Source: Actinomycetota bacterium
Lineage (GTDB): Bacteria > Actinomycetota > Acidimicrobiia > IMCC26256 > BP-133
Direction: 5' to 3'
NCBI GenBank assembly: GCA_030838815.1
Contig: JAUZEX010000791.1
Location: 1 to 11,581, forward strand
Length of the DNA stretch: 11,581 nt
The notes below the pieces were generated by a model, which was given only the letters and a program-made list of their open reading frames with translations, did not search any database and was not told the DNA's origin. The position numbers were made by a program, and so were the translations under genes. Positions 6,053 to 11,581 of this stretch are shown piece by piece (position 1 is the first letter of the stretch; every line of letters starts with the position of its first letter).

Positions 6053-6955
6053 ATGAGCGATGACCGGCTCTGCCTCCTGCAGGTCCACGCCCACCCCGAC
6101 GACGAGGCGTCGAAGGGCGCTGGGACCAACGTCCGCTATGCCGCCGAGGGTGTGCACACGGTTCTGGTGACCTGCACCGACGGCGCCGAGGGCGACATCC
6201 TGAATCCCGCCGCCGACACTCCCGAGGTGCGGGCCGACCTCCGGGCCGTGCGCCTCGCCGAGCTGGCCGAATCGGTCCGGATCCTGGGCTACGGCTCGAC
6301 GCACATGCTGGGCTACCGCGACTCCGGCATGGCCGGGACCGAGGCCAACGCCCATCCGGAGTCGTTCGCCCAGGCGCCCCTCGACGACGCGGTGGAGAGG
6401 CTGGTGCGGATCGTGCGGGCCGAGCGGCCCCAGGTGATCATCACCTACGGCGACGACCACCGTGGCTACCCCCATCCCGACCACATCCGCACCCACGACA
6501 TCTCGGTGGCGGCCTTCGACGCCGCCGGCGACCCGGAACGCTTCCCTGACGCCGGGCCGCCGTTCCAGCCGCTGAAGCTGTACTACACCGGGTGGACGAG
6601 GTTCCGGCTCCAGGCACTGCACGACGCCTTCGTGGCCCGGGGCGAGGAGAGTCCCTACGCCGACTGGCTGTCCAAATGGGATCCGGAGACCCCCGACCGC
6701 CCGATGACGACCCGCATCGACGTCGGCGACTTCCTCGACCAGCGCCGGGCCGCGCTCCTCGCCCACCGCACCCAGGTCGACCCCGAGGGGTTCTGGATGC
6801 GCCTGCCGGAGGAGATCGTGCGGGAGGTCTTTCCCTGGGAGGAGTACCTCCTGGCCCGGTCCCTCGTCGACGACGCCACCCCCGACGGCGGCTATGAGGA
6901 CGATCTGTTCTCGGGGCTCCGGAGCGGGGCATCCGTGCGTCGGGCGGCTGGCTAG
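6053..6955 (+). CDS. mca: Mycothiol S-conjugate amidase (LmbE/PIG-L superfamily)
   Basis: This 300-residue zinc amidase cleaves mycothiol S-conjugates to a mercapturic acid and GlcN-Ins, a cytosolic detoxification step specific to mycothiol-making Actinobacteria. The zinc site is visible as AHPDDE (H14, D17) and HPDH (H144, within GYPHPDHIRTH). Mca-like rather than MshB-like features are HAHPDDEASKG near the start, the block MLGYRDSGM (85-93), LQALHDAFVARGEESPYADW (186-205) and LLAHRTQVDPEGFW (235-248). The length fits the family. The ATG at 6053 immediately precedes the first beta strand (LCLLQVHAHPDDE) and has a TAGGTT element 9 nt upstream but no ribosome binding site. MshB, its close paralogue acting in mycothiol synthesis, is the main alternative. 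The SCP2 gene follows 38 bp downstream on the same strand. Confidence 0.9.
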   Translation: MSDDRLCLLQVHAHPDDEASKGAGTNVRYAAEGVHTVLVTCTDGAEGDILNPAADTPEVRADLRAVRLAELAESVRILGYGSTHMLGYRDSGMAGTEANAHPESFAQAPLDDAVERLVRIVRAERPQVIITYGDDHRGYPHPDHIRTHDISVAAFDAAGDPERFPDAGPPFQPLKLYYTGWTRFRLQALHDAFVARGEESPYADWLSKWDPETPDRPMTTRIDVGDFLDQRRAALLAHRTQVDPEGFWMRLPEEIVREVFPWEEYLLARSLVDDATPDGGYEDDLFSGLRSGASVRRAAG

Positions 6956-6988
6956 ACTGCGCCGCCGTTCTCCGAGAGACCGAGGTGA
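6953..6988 (+). promoter_or_regulatory. Candidate -10 element and strong ribosome binding site of the SCP2-domain gene
   Basis: TAGACT (6953-6958) matches TANNNT and contains the mca stop codon TAG. It is followed, about 24 nt later, by GAGGTGA (6982-6988), a near-perfect anti-Shine-Dalgarno match. This places ATG 6994 at ideal spacing and argues against the in-frame GTG at 6985, which lies inside the motif. Independent transcription from mca is possible but unproven. Confidence 0.5.
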
Positions 6989-6993
6989 GCCCA

Positions 6994-7380
6994 ATGGCGA
7001 AGTACCTGTCCCAGGAATGGTTGGACGAGGGCCGCAAGCTGGCCGAGGACCAGCCCGTCCGCCCCGGAGCGACGGCCAAGATGCAGTACGCCGTCACCGG
7101 TGGCCCCGACGGCGACGTCAAGTACTACTGGGTCCTGGAGGACGGGAAGCTGCTCGAGTCGCAGCTGGGCGAGGTCGCCGACGGGGACTTCACGCTGACC
7201 ATGACCTACGACGACGCCAAGAAGGTGCAGACGGGCGAGCTCGACCCCAACGCCGCCTTCATGCAGGGCCGGATGAAGGTCACCGGCAACATGGCCAAGC
7301 TCATGTCGCTGCTGCCGCTCACCAACTCGCCGGAGTACCGGGCCCTCCAGGAGCAGATCCGGGAGATCACCGAGTACTAG
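6994..7380 (+). CDS. SCP2 sterol-binding-domain protein
   Basis: This small soluble protein of 128 residues is made of a single SCP2 (sterol carrier protein 2-like) domain. Typical features are the YYWVLEDGKLLESQLGE strand pair (44-60), the DFTLTMTYDD segment (65-74), and the signature near the C-terminus, LDPNAAFMQGRMKVTGNMAKLM (83-104). SCP2 folds have a hydrophobic tunnel that binds sterols, fatty acyl-CoA or other lipids. In bacteria the ligand is usually unknown and the domain may carry or bind a hydrophobic substrate for a partner enzyme. No signal peptide or membrane segment is present. It lies 38 bp after mca with its own strong ribosome binding site, and a hairpin follows its stop codon. 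No lipid-metabolism gene is adjacent, so its substrate cannot be inferred. Confidence 0.85.
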   Translation: MAKYLSQEWLDEGRKLAEDQPVRPGATAKMQYAVTGGPDGDVKYYWVLEDGKLLESQLGEVADGDFTLTMTYDDAKKVQTGELDPNAAFMQGRMKVTGNMAKLMSLLPLTNSPEYRALQEQIREITEY

Positions 7381-7384
7381 CGCA

Positions 7385-7407
7385 CTCGGGGGGCTCCGCC
7401 CCCCGAG
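7385..7407. terminator. Bidirectional hairpin terminator between SCP2-domain and ChbG-like genes
   Basis: A perfect 9-bp GC-rich stem (CTCGGGGGG, loop CTCCG, CCCCCCGAG) starts 4 nt after the SCP2 stop codon, in the 56-bp gap between two convergent genes. There is no T-tract, as is usual for high-G+C actinobacterial terminators. It is symmetric and could serve both directions. Confidence 0.75.
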
Positions 7408-7436
7408 GACCCCCCGAACTGCTTGCCGCCCCTCGG

Positions 7437-8291
7437 CTAGCCCGCTCGTTGCAGGTCCCGCAGGTCGCGGTAGCCGATCCGTACCGCCCCGGCCCGTTCG
7501 ACGAGGTCGGGGAGCGAGGGGTCGTGGCGGAGGTAGGCGTGGTCCTCCACCCGGCCGGCCCAGTCGGGGCAGGCGGCCCGCAGCTCGTCGGTGTCGATCG
7601 CGGGGTGGGTCTGGATCTCGGTCACGCCCGGCGCAAGGTCGAAGAAGGCCCGCTCGACCGCCCGGCGGGCGCCGACCCGGCCCGTCCCCTCCCGGGGCAC
7701 CGTCACGAGGTGATCGGGGAAGATCGCACCTTCCTCGGCGGCCAGCTTGCGGAACGGGAAGCCGACGAGGCGCTGGGTGGCCTCGCCCGGCAGCCGGAAG
7801 GGCAGCCCGAAGTCGAGGGCCAGCTCGAGGTAGACGTCGAAGAACTCGGGCCGGCCGAGCAGGGCGCCGATGTGGCTGTCGAGGTGGCTGACGTCGAAGC
7901 CCCAGTAGATGGCCCGTTCGATCTGGGCCCGGCCCTCCTTGCGGACCTCCTCGGAGTCGCCGTGGTCCCACAGGTCCTCGATGGTGCGGGGGAAGCCGCC
8001 GTCGCCGTCCCGCAGGGAAGGGGAGTGGCTGATGGGGCCCCACCGGTAGGTCTCCCACTCGGCGTTGAGGGTCAGGTGAACGCCGACGTCCTCGCCCCGG
8101 TAGCCGGCGGCGGCGTCGCGGGCCCAGGGCGCGGGGACCATGAGAGAGGCGCTGGTGGCCTCGCCGTGGCGGAGGGCGTCGTACACCGCCACATTCGACG
8201 CCCGGGTCAGCCCGAGCTCGTCGGCGTTGAGGATGACCAGCCGGGCATCGGGGGCGTACCCGAGCCGCTCCGCGAGGCTGACGGTCGTCAC
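7437..8291 (-). CDS. ChbG/YdjC-type carbohydrate deacetylase (polysaccharide deacetylase-like)
   Basis: This 284-residue protein belongs to the ChbG/HpnK/YdjC family, metal-dependent deacetylases acting on N-acetylated sugars such as diacetylchitobiose or on hopanoid precursors. The metal-site motifs are in order: NADELG (N22, D24, E25), GVHLTL (H72), HLDSHIG (H136, D138, H140) and QTHPA (H229). The common first motif is NADDFG, so NADELG is a mild variant that keeps the first Asp. The exact substrate is not readable from sequence; no chitobiose transport or hopanoid genes are nearby. No signal peptide is present. I prefer GTG 8291 because TAGCGT (minus strand, 8304-8299) ends 7 nt before it, fitting a leaderless start. 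GTG at 8300 would add three residues and would overlap that element. It is convergent with the SCP2 gene and divergent from the GCS2-family gene. Confidence 0.85.
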   Translation of the reverse strand: MTTVSLAERLGYAPDARLVILNADELGLTRASNVAVYDALRHGEATSASLMVPAPWARDAAAGYRGEDVGVHLTLNAEWETYRWGPISHSPSLRDGDGGFPRTIEDLWDHGDSEEVRKEGRAQIERAIYWGFDVSHLDSHIGALLGRPEFFDVYLELALDFGLPFRLPGEATQRLVGFPFRKLAAEEGAIFPDHLVTVPREGTGRVGARRAVERAFFDLAPGVTEIQTHPAIDTDELRAACPDWAGRVEDHAYLRHDPSLPDLVERAGAVRIGYRDLRDLQRAG

Positions 8292-8338
8292 GCCCGCCAC
8301 GCTACCCGCCCGGCCTCCCGGGGTAGGGAGTGCCCCAC
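8292..8338. promoter_or_regulatory. Divergent promoter region between ChbG-like and YbdK-like genes
   Basis: The minus strand carries TAGCGT (8304-8299), 7 nt before the preferred GTG of the deacetylase gene. The plus strand carries TAGGGA (8324-8329), 9 nt before ATG 8339; its last base deviates from TANNNT. GGGAG within it (8326-8330) could instead be a Shine-Dalgarno 8 nt from the ATG, so this side may not be leaderless. The two elements are only 19 nt apart. Confidence 0.4.
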
Positions 8339-9460
8339 ATGGGAACGGACGGGTTCACGATCGGGGTCGAGGAGGAGTTCCTCGTCGTCGACGCCGCCAC
8401 CGGGACGCTGCGGCCCGACGGGCCGGCGCTGCTCCCCGCCGCCCGGGAGCGGCTGGGCGAGGACGTCCACCCCGAGCTGCACCCGTCGCAGCTGGAGATC
8501 AACACCCCGGTGGAGGAGACCCTCGGCGACGTGCGGGAGGCCGTCACCCGGCTCCGGACGGTGCTGGCCGAGACCGTGGCCGCGGCGGGCTGCCGCCTGG
8601 CGGCCAGCGGCACCCACCCGTTCTCGTCCTGGCGGGACGACCCCGTCGTGAACCCGGAGTACGAGGTCGTGGAACGGGAGTACCAGCAGCTGGCCCGGGA
8701 GCAGGTGATCTGCGGCGCCCACGTCCACGTCGGGATCGACGACCCCGAATTGGCCATCGCCGTCGTCAACCGGGTCGGGCCGTGGCTGTCGCCGATCGTG
8801 GCGCTGGCGGCCAACTCGCCGTTCTGGAGCGGGCGCGACACCGGTTACGCCAGCTACCGGACCGAGCTGTGGCGACGCTGGCCGATGGCCGGGACGCCGG
8901 CGCCGTTCGCCGACCGGGCCGAGTACGAGGCGGTCGTCGAGGCACTGTTCGCCACCGGCGCCATCGACGACCACGCCCGGATCTACTGGGACGTGCGGCC
9001 GTCGGCCAAGTTCCCCACCGTCGAGTTCCGGGTGGCCGACGTCGGGATGACTGTGGACGACACGGTCATGATCGCCGGGCTCGTCCGGGGGCTGGCCGTG
9101 ACTGCCGCCCGGGAGGCCGAGCGCCACGGCGCCCACGGGCCGCCCCCCGTACGGCCCGAGCTCCTCCGGGCGGCCACGTGGCGGGCGGCCCGCTACGGCA
9201 TCAGCGGCGACCTCGTCGACGTCGAGGCGGCGACGGCGGCACCGGCCCGGGAGCTCATCGGCCGGCTGCTGGGGCGGCTCCGGCCCGCCCTGGAGGACCT
9301 CGGCGACTGGGACGAGGTGTCGGGCCTCGTCGGGCGGACCCTCTCCGACGGCACGGCCGCCGATCGCCAGCGCCGGGTCTGGGCCGCCACCGGCGACCTG
9401 CGGGCCGTGCTCGACCTCGTCGTGGAGGCCACCGGCGGCGTGGTAGGACGAGAACCATGA
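8339..9460 (+). CDS. YbdK-type carboxylate-amine ligase (glutamate-cysteine ligase family 2)
   Basis: This ATP-dependent carboxylate-amine ligase of the GCS2 family is 373 residues, the usual length for YbdK-like proteins. Motifs visible are GVEEEF (9-14), HPSQLEINTPV (48-58), SGTHPF (90-95), CGAHVHVG (125-132), ANSPFWSG (158-165) and WDVRPSAKFPTVEFRVAD (217-234). Together these make the metal and ATP site of the glutamine-synthetase-like fold. E. coli YbdK has weak gamma-glutamylcysteine ligase activity, and the natural product in Actinobacteria is generally unknown. Since mycothiol, not glutathione, is expected in this organism, a role in glutathione synthesis should not be assumed. ATG 8339 is chosen over the in-frame GTG at 8330 because GGGAG is well spaced from the ATG and covers the GTG position. 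Its TGA overlaps the ATG of the S9 peptidase gene (ATGA), indicating a two-gene operon. Confidence 0.9.
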   Translation: MGTDGFTIGVEEEFLVVDAATGTLRPDGPALLPAARERLGEDVHPELHPSQLEINTPVEETLGDVREAVTRLRTVLAETVAAAGCRLAASGTHPFSSWRDDPVVNPEYEVVEREYQQLAREQVICGAHVHVGIDDPELAIAVVNRVGPWLSPIVALAANSPFWSGRDTGYASYRTELWRRWPMAGTPAPFADRAEYEAVVEALFATGAIDDHARIYWDVRPSAKFPTVEFRVADVGMTVDDTVMIAGLVRGLAVTAAREAERHGAHGPPPVRPELLRAATWRAARYGISGDLVDVEAATAAPARELIGRLLGRLRPALEDLGDWDEVSGLVGRTLSDGTAADRQRRVWAATGDLRAVLDLVVEATGGVVGREP

Positions 9461-11325
9461 CTGCCGACCCGAACCGATCCGAGTCTGCCCCCCTCGTCCC
9501 CCGTGAGGTCCTCTTCGGGAACCCCGAGAAGGTCCAGCCCCGCATCTCCCCCGACGGGAAGCGCCTCGCCTACATCGCCCCCGTCAACGGGGTGCTCAAC
9601 GTCTGGGTGGGCGAGATCGGCGCCGCCGAGGACACGTTCAAGCCGGTGACCAACGACACCGATCGGGGCATCCGGGCCTTCTTCTGGGGCCAGGACAACG
9701 CCCGCATTCTCTTTGTCCAGGACGCCGGCGGCGACGAGAACTGGCGCCTCTACGACACCGAGCTGGCCACCGGCACGACGCGCGACCTCACGCCGTTCGA
9801 GAACGTCCAGGCCCAGCTGATCGCCGAGGAGAAGGCCTTCCCGACCGAGCTCCTGGTCGGCCTCAACAAGGACAACCCCCAGCTCCACGACGTCTACCAC
9901 CTCGACCTCGAGACCGGAGAGCTGGAGATGGTGCTCCAGAACCCCGGCATCGTGGGGTTGGTGTCCGACGGCGAGATGCGGGTCCGGGCCGGCCTTCAGC
10001 CCCGCCCCGACGGCGGCATGAACCTCGTCGGACGGCGCCCCGGCGCCTCCGCCGAGCAGTGGGAGGTGTTCCTCGAGGTCGACTCCGACGACGCCCTCGG
10101 GACGGCCCCGATCGGGTTCACCGCCGACGGGAACAGCCTCTACCTGCTGTCGTCGGTCGATGCCAACGCCAGCCGCCTCCTGCGGATCGACCTCGTCTCC
10201 GGCGTGGCCACCGTCCTGGCCGAAGACCCGCAGTACGACGTGAGCGGGGTCATGACGAACCCCGACACCAGAGAGGTCCAGATGGTGTCGTACACCAAGG
10301 CCCGGGTCGAGCACGTCGTGCTCGACCCGTCCATCGCCGACGACATGGAGGCCATCCGTACGATCCAGCCCGGCGACGTCACCTTCCGCGGGCGGGACCA
10401 CGCCGACCGCACCTGGCTCGTCGCCTTCACCGTCGACGACGGGCCGGTCGCCTACTACGCCTGGGACCGGGAGGCCAAGGAGGCGACGTTCCTCTTCCAC
10501 CACCAGCCCGCCCTGTCGGACTACACGCTGTCGAAGATGGAGCCGTTCTCCTTCACCGCCCGGGACGGCCTCACGATCCACGGCTACCTGACGTTCCCGC
10601 CCGGCGTCGAGCGGCGGGCGCTCCCGGCCGTGCTGATGGTCCACGGCGGGCCGTGGGCCCGGGACAGCTGGGGCCTCAACGCCGAGGCCCAGTGGCTGGC
10701 CAACCGGGGCTACGTGGCCGTCCAGGTCAACTTCCGGGGTTCGACGGGCTACGGCAAGGAGTTCGTCAACGCCGGCAACAAGCAGTGGGCGGCGGCCATG
10801 CACGACGACCTCATCGACGCTGTCGAGTACGTCGTCGGGCAGGGCTGGGTCGACCGGGAGCGGGTGGCGATCTCCGGCGGGTCCTACGGCGGCTACGCCG
10901 CCCTGGTCGGGGCGACCTTCACGCCCGACGTGTTCTGTTGCGCTGTCGATGTCGTCGGCCCGTCCAACCTCCAGACCCTGATCGAGTCGATCCCGCCCTA
11001 CTGGGCCCCGATCGTGGCCCAGTTCCACGAGCGGGTCGGCAACCCCGAGACCGAGGCCGACCTCCTCTGGGCGCGGTCACCCCTGTCGAAGGTCGACGAG
11101 ATCAAGATCCCCATCCTGGTCGCCCAGGGCGCCAACGACCCCCGGGTCAAGCAGGCCGAGTCGGAGCAGATCGTGGGCGCCATGAAGGACAAGGGGATCG
11201 ACCACGTCTACCTGCTCTTCGGCGACGAGGGCCACGGCTTCGCCAAGCCCGAGAACCGCATGAAGTTCTTCCAGGTGGCCGAGAAGTTCCTGGCCCGGTA
11301 CCTCGGCGGCCGCTACGAGGAGTAG
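9457..11325 (+). CDS. S9 family peptidase (prolyl oligopeptidase / acylaminoacyl-peptidase type)
   Basis: This 622-residue cytosolic serine peptidase has an N-terminal beta-propeller region (about 20-355; WD40-like strands such as RISPDGKRLAYIAP at 29-42 and APIGFTADGNSLYLL at 217-231). A C-terminal alpha/beta-hydrolase domain (about 365-620) follows. The catalytic triad is visible: S476 in ISGGSYGGYAA, D561 in GANDPRV and H593 in EGHGF. The oxyanion-side motif is MVHGGPW (394-400). The family removes amino acids or acylated residues from short peptides admitted through the propeller. There is no signal peptide. The ATG at 9457 overlaps the stop of the upstream ligase gene by 4 bp, which implies translational coupling. 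The same frame stays open far upstream, but that is chance antisense or shadow reading of the ligase gene. A small GC hairpin follows the stop. Confidence 0.93.
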   Translation: MTADPNRSESAPLVPREVLFGNPEKVQPRISPDGKRLAYIAPVNGVLNVWVGEIGAAEDTFKPVTNDTDRGIRAFFWGQDNARILFVQDAGGDENWRLYDTELATGTTRDLTPFENVQAQLIAEEKAFPTELLVGLNKDNPQLHDVYHLDLETGELEMVLQNPGIVGLVSDGEMRVRAGLQPRPDGGMNLVGRRPGASAEQWEVFLEVDSDDALGTAPIGFTADGNSLYLLSSVDANASRLLRIDLVSGVATVLAEDPQYDVSGVMTNPDTREVQMVSYTKARVEHVVLDPSIADDMEAIRTIQPGDVTFRGRDHADRTWLVAFTVDDGPVAYYAWDREAKEATFLFHHQPALSDYTLSKMEPFSFTARDGLTIHGYLTFPPGVERRALPAVLMVHGGPWARDSWGLNAEAQWLANRGYVAVQVNFRGSTGYGKEFVNAGNKQWAAAMHDDLIDAVEYVVGQGWVDRERVAISGGSYGGYAALVGATFTPDVFCCAVDVVGPSNLQTLIESIPPYWAPIVAQFHERVGNPETEADLLWARSPLSKVDEIKIPILVAQGANDPRVKQAESEQIVGAMKDKGIDHVYLLFGDEGHGFAKPENRMKFFQVAEKFLARYLGGRYEE

Positions 11326-11342
11326 GCCCGGGCGAGCCGGGC
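11326..11342 (+). terminator. Candidate hairpin after the S9 peptidase gene
   Basis: GCCCGG (11326-11331), loop GCGAG, CCGGGC (11337-11342) form a perfect 6-bp stem starting at the base after the stop codon. The stem is short, and only a weak TTT lies some bases downstream. It could be a factor-assisted or intrinsic terminator of the two-gene operon, or chance. Confidence 0.35.
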
Positions 11343-11520
11343 AGCGTCTTCGCGGCTGTTTCGCCCGATTCCGGGAGCGGGAGCGGCGTCATGAGGGACA
11401 GGGCTGCGCCGTCCACTTCTCGAACCGGGTCGCGTCCGGGGCCGGGCGCGGCGCCAGAATGGTGGCACCACAGCTGCCGCGGCCCCCGCCGATGGTCGCC
11501 GAGGGAGTGGAGCGAGCCTG
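11343..11520 (+). promoter_or_regulatory. Upstream region of the last gene, with possible leader ORF
   Basis: This 178-bp stretch holds no recognisable gene. CAGAAT (11455-11460) is a weak -10-like hexamer. ATG 11459 opens a 20-codon frame whose TGA (11519-11521) overlaps the ATG at 11521 as TGATG, a typical coupling arrangement. GAGGGAG and GGAG (11501-11512) form a Shine-Dalgarno-like patch before 11521. The -10 and the leader ORF cannot both be right, because the hexamer overlaps the ORF's ATG. Confidence 0.25.
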
Positions 11521-11581
11521 ATGGAGCTACTGCACGACGCCGGTATCGACGTCGACGCCGACGACTCTGACGGCACCGGGG
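11521..11581 (+). CDS. Start of an unidentified gene (3' truncated by window edge)
   Basis: An ATG at 11521 preceded by GGAG (11509-11512; 8-nt gap) opens a frame reading MELLHDAGIDVDADDSDGTG before the window ends. The first 20 residues are acidic and show no signal peptide. They are too short to identify a family. The good ribosome binding site and the long gap since the previous gene favour a real start, but translation could also begin elsewhere. Confidence 0.45.
   Translation, partial: MELLHDAGIDVDADDSDGTG

Noticed and set aside
8140..9456. A continuous frame upstream of the S9 peptidase that would give a 1061-residue protein
   Set aside because: The upstream 439 codons read through the divergent promoter and the YbdK-like gene in the wrong frame, with Arg/Pro/Gly-rich, domain-free translation. 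The ATGA overlap and the family-typical N-terminus place the start at 9457.
9193..11028. A 611-codon minus-strand open frame opposite the S9 peptidase
   Set aside because: Its translation is Gly/Val/His/Asp-rich without domains, and the opposite frame encodes a complete S9 peptidase.
1..11581. CRISPR array, insertion sequence, tRNA/rRNA, prophage or toxin-antitoxin locus
   Set aside because: I saw no regularly spaced DNA repeats, transposase or integrase motifs, tRNA-like cloverleaf sequence, or small paired toxin-antitoxin frames.

Overview
The window is very G+C-rich DNA (about 70% by eye) with dense, short-spaced genes, NTG starts and actinobacterial gene families. Mycothiol S-conjugate amidase (Mca), a DnaE2-type polymerase and a secreted subtilase carrying GYW repeats point to Actinomycetota. 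The GYW-repeat architecture and overall style suggest an Acidimicrobiia-like lineage. That placement is inferred from protein families; no rRNA or tRNA gene was seen.

Layout. Positions 2-754 (+): 3' end of the error-prone DNA polymerase gene dnaE2, its start outside the window. 784-2916 (-): secreted S8 serine protease with a propeptide and six C-terminal GYW repeats. 3028-3663 (-): CPBP-type intramembrane protease. 3737-4981 (+): soluble protein with an internally duplicated PhoU-like/TrkA_C architecture. 4959-5996 (-): CorA divalent-cation channel, overlapping the preceding gene tail to tail by 23 bp. 6053-6955 (+): Mca. 6994-7380 (+): SCP2 sterol-binding-domain protein. 7437-8291 (-): ChbG/YdjC-type deacetylase. 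8339-9460 (+): YbdK-type carboxylate-amine ligase (GCS2 family), coupled by a 4-bp overlap to 9457-11325 (+), an S9 prolyl-oligopeptidase-family peptidase. 11521-end (+): first codons of an unidentified gene.

The genes mostly look like chromosomal housekeeping or accessory functions: mutagenic repair synthesis, extracellular proteolysis, cation homeostasis, thiol detoxification, and peptide or sugar-derivative hydrolysis. The one pairing that suggests a functional unit is the PhoU/TrkA_C protein with CorA, a candidate cytosolic sensor beside a cation channel. Mca and the YbdK-type ligase both belong to families that handle small-thiol or amide chemistry, but nothing here shows that they share a pathway.

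The most notable non-coding signal is a set of three compact divergent intergenic regions (47-73 bp). Each carries two back-to-back TANNNT-like -10 hexamers, and four or five of the starts look leaderless. No mobile element, CRISPR array, tRNA, prophage or obvious defence system is visible, and I see no convincing evidence of an entirely new biological system.
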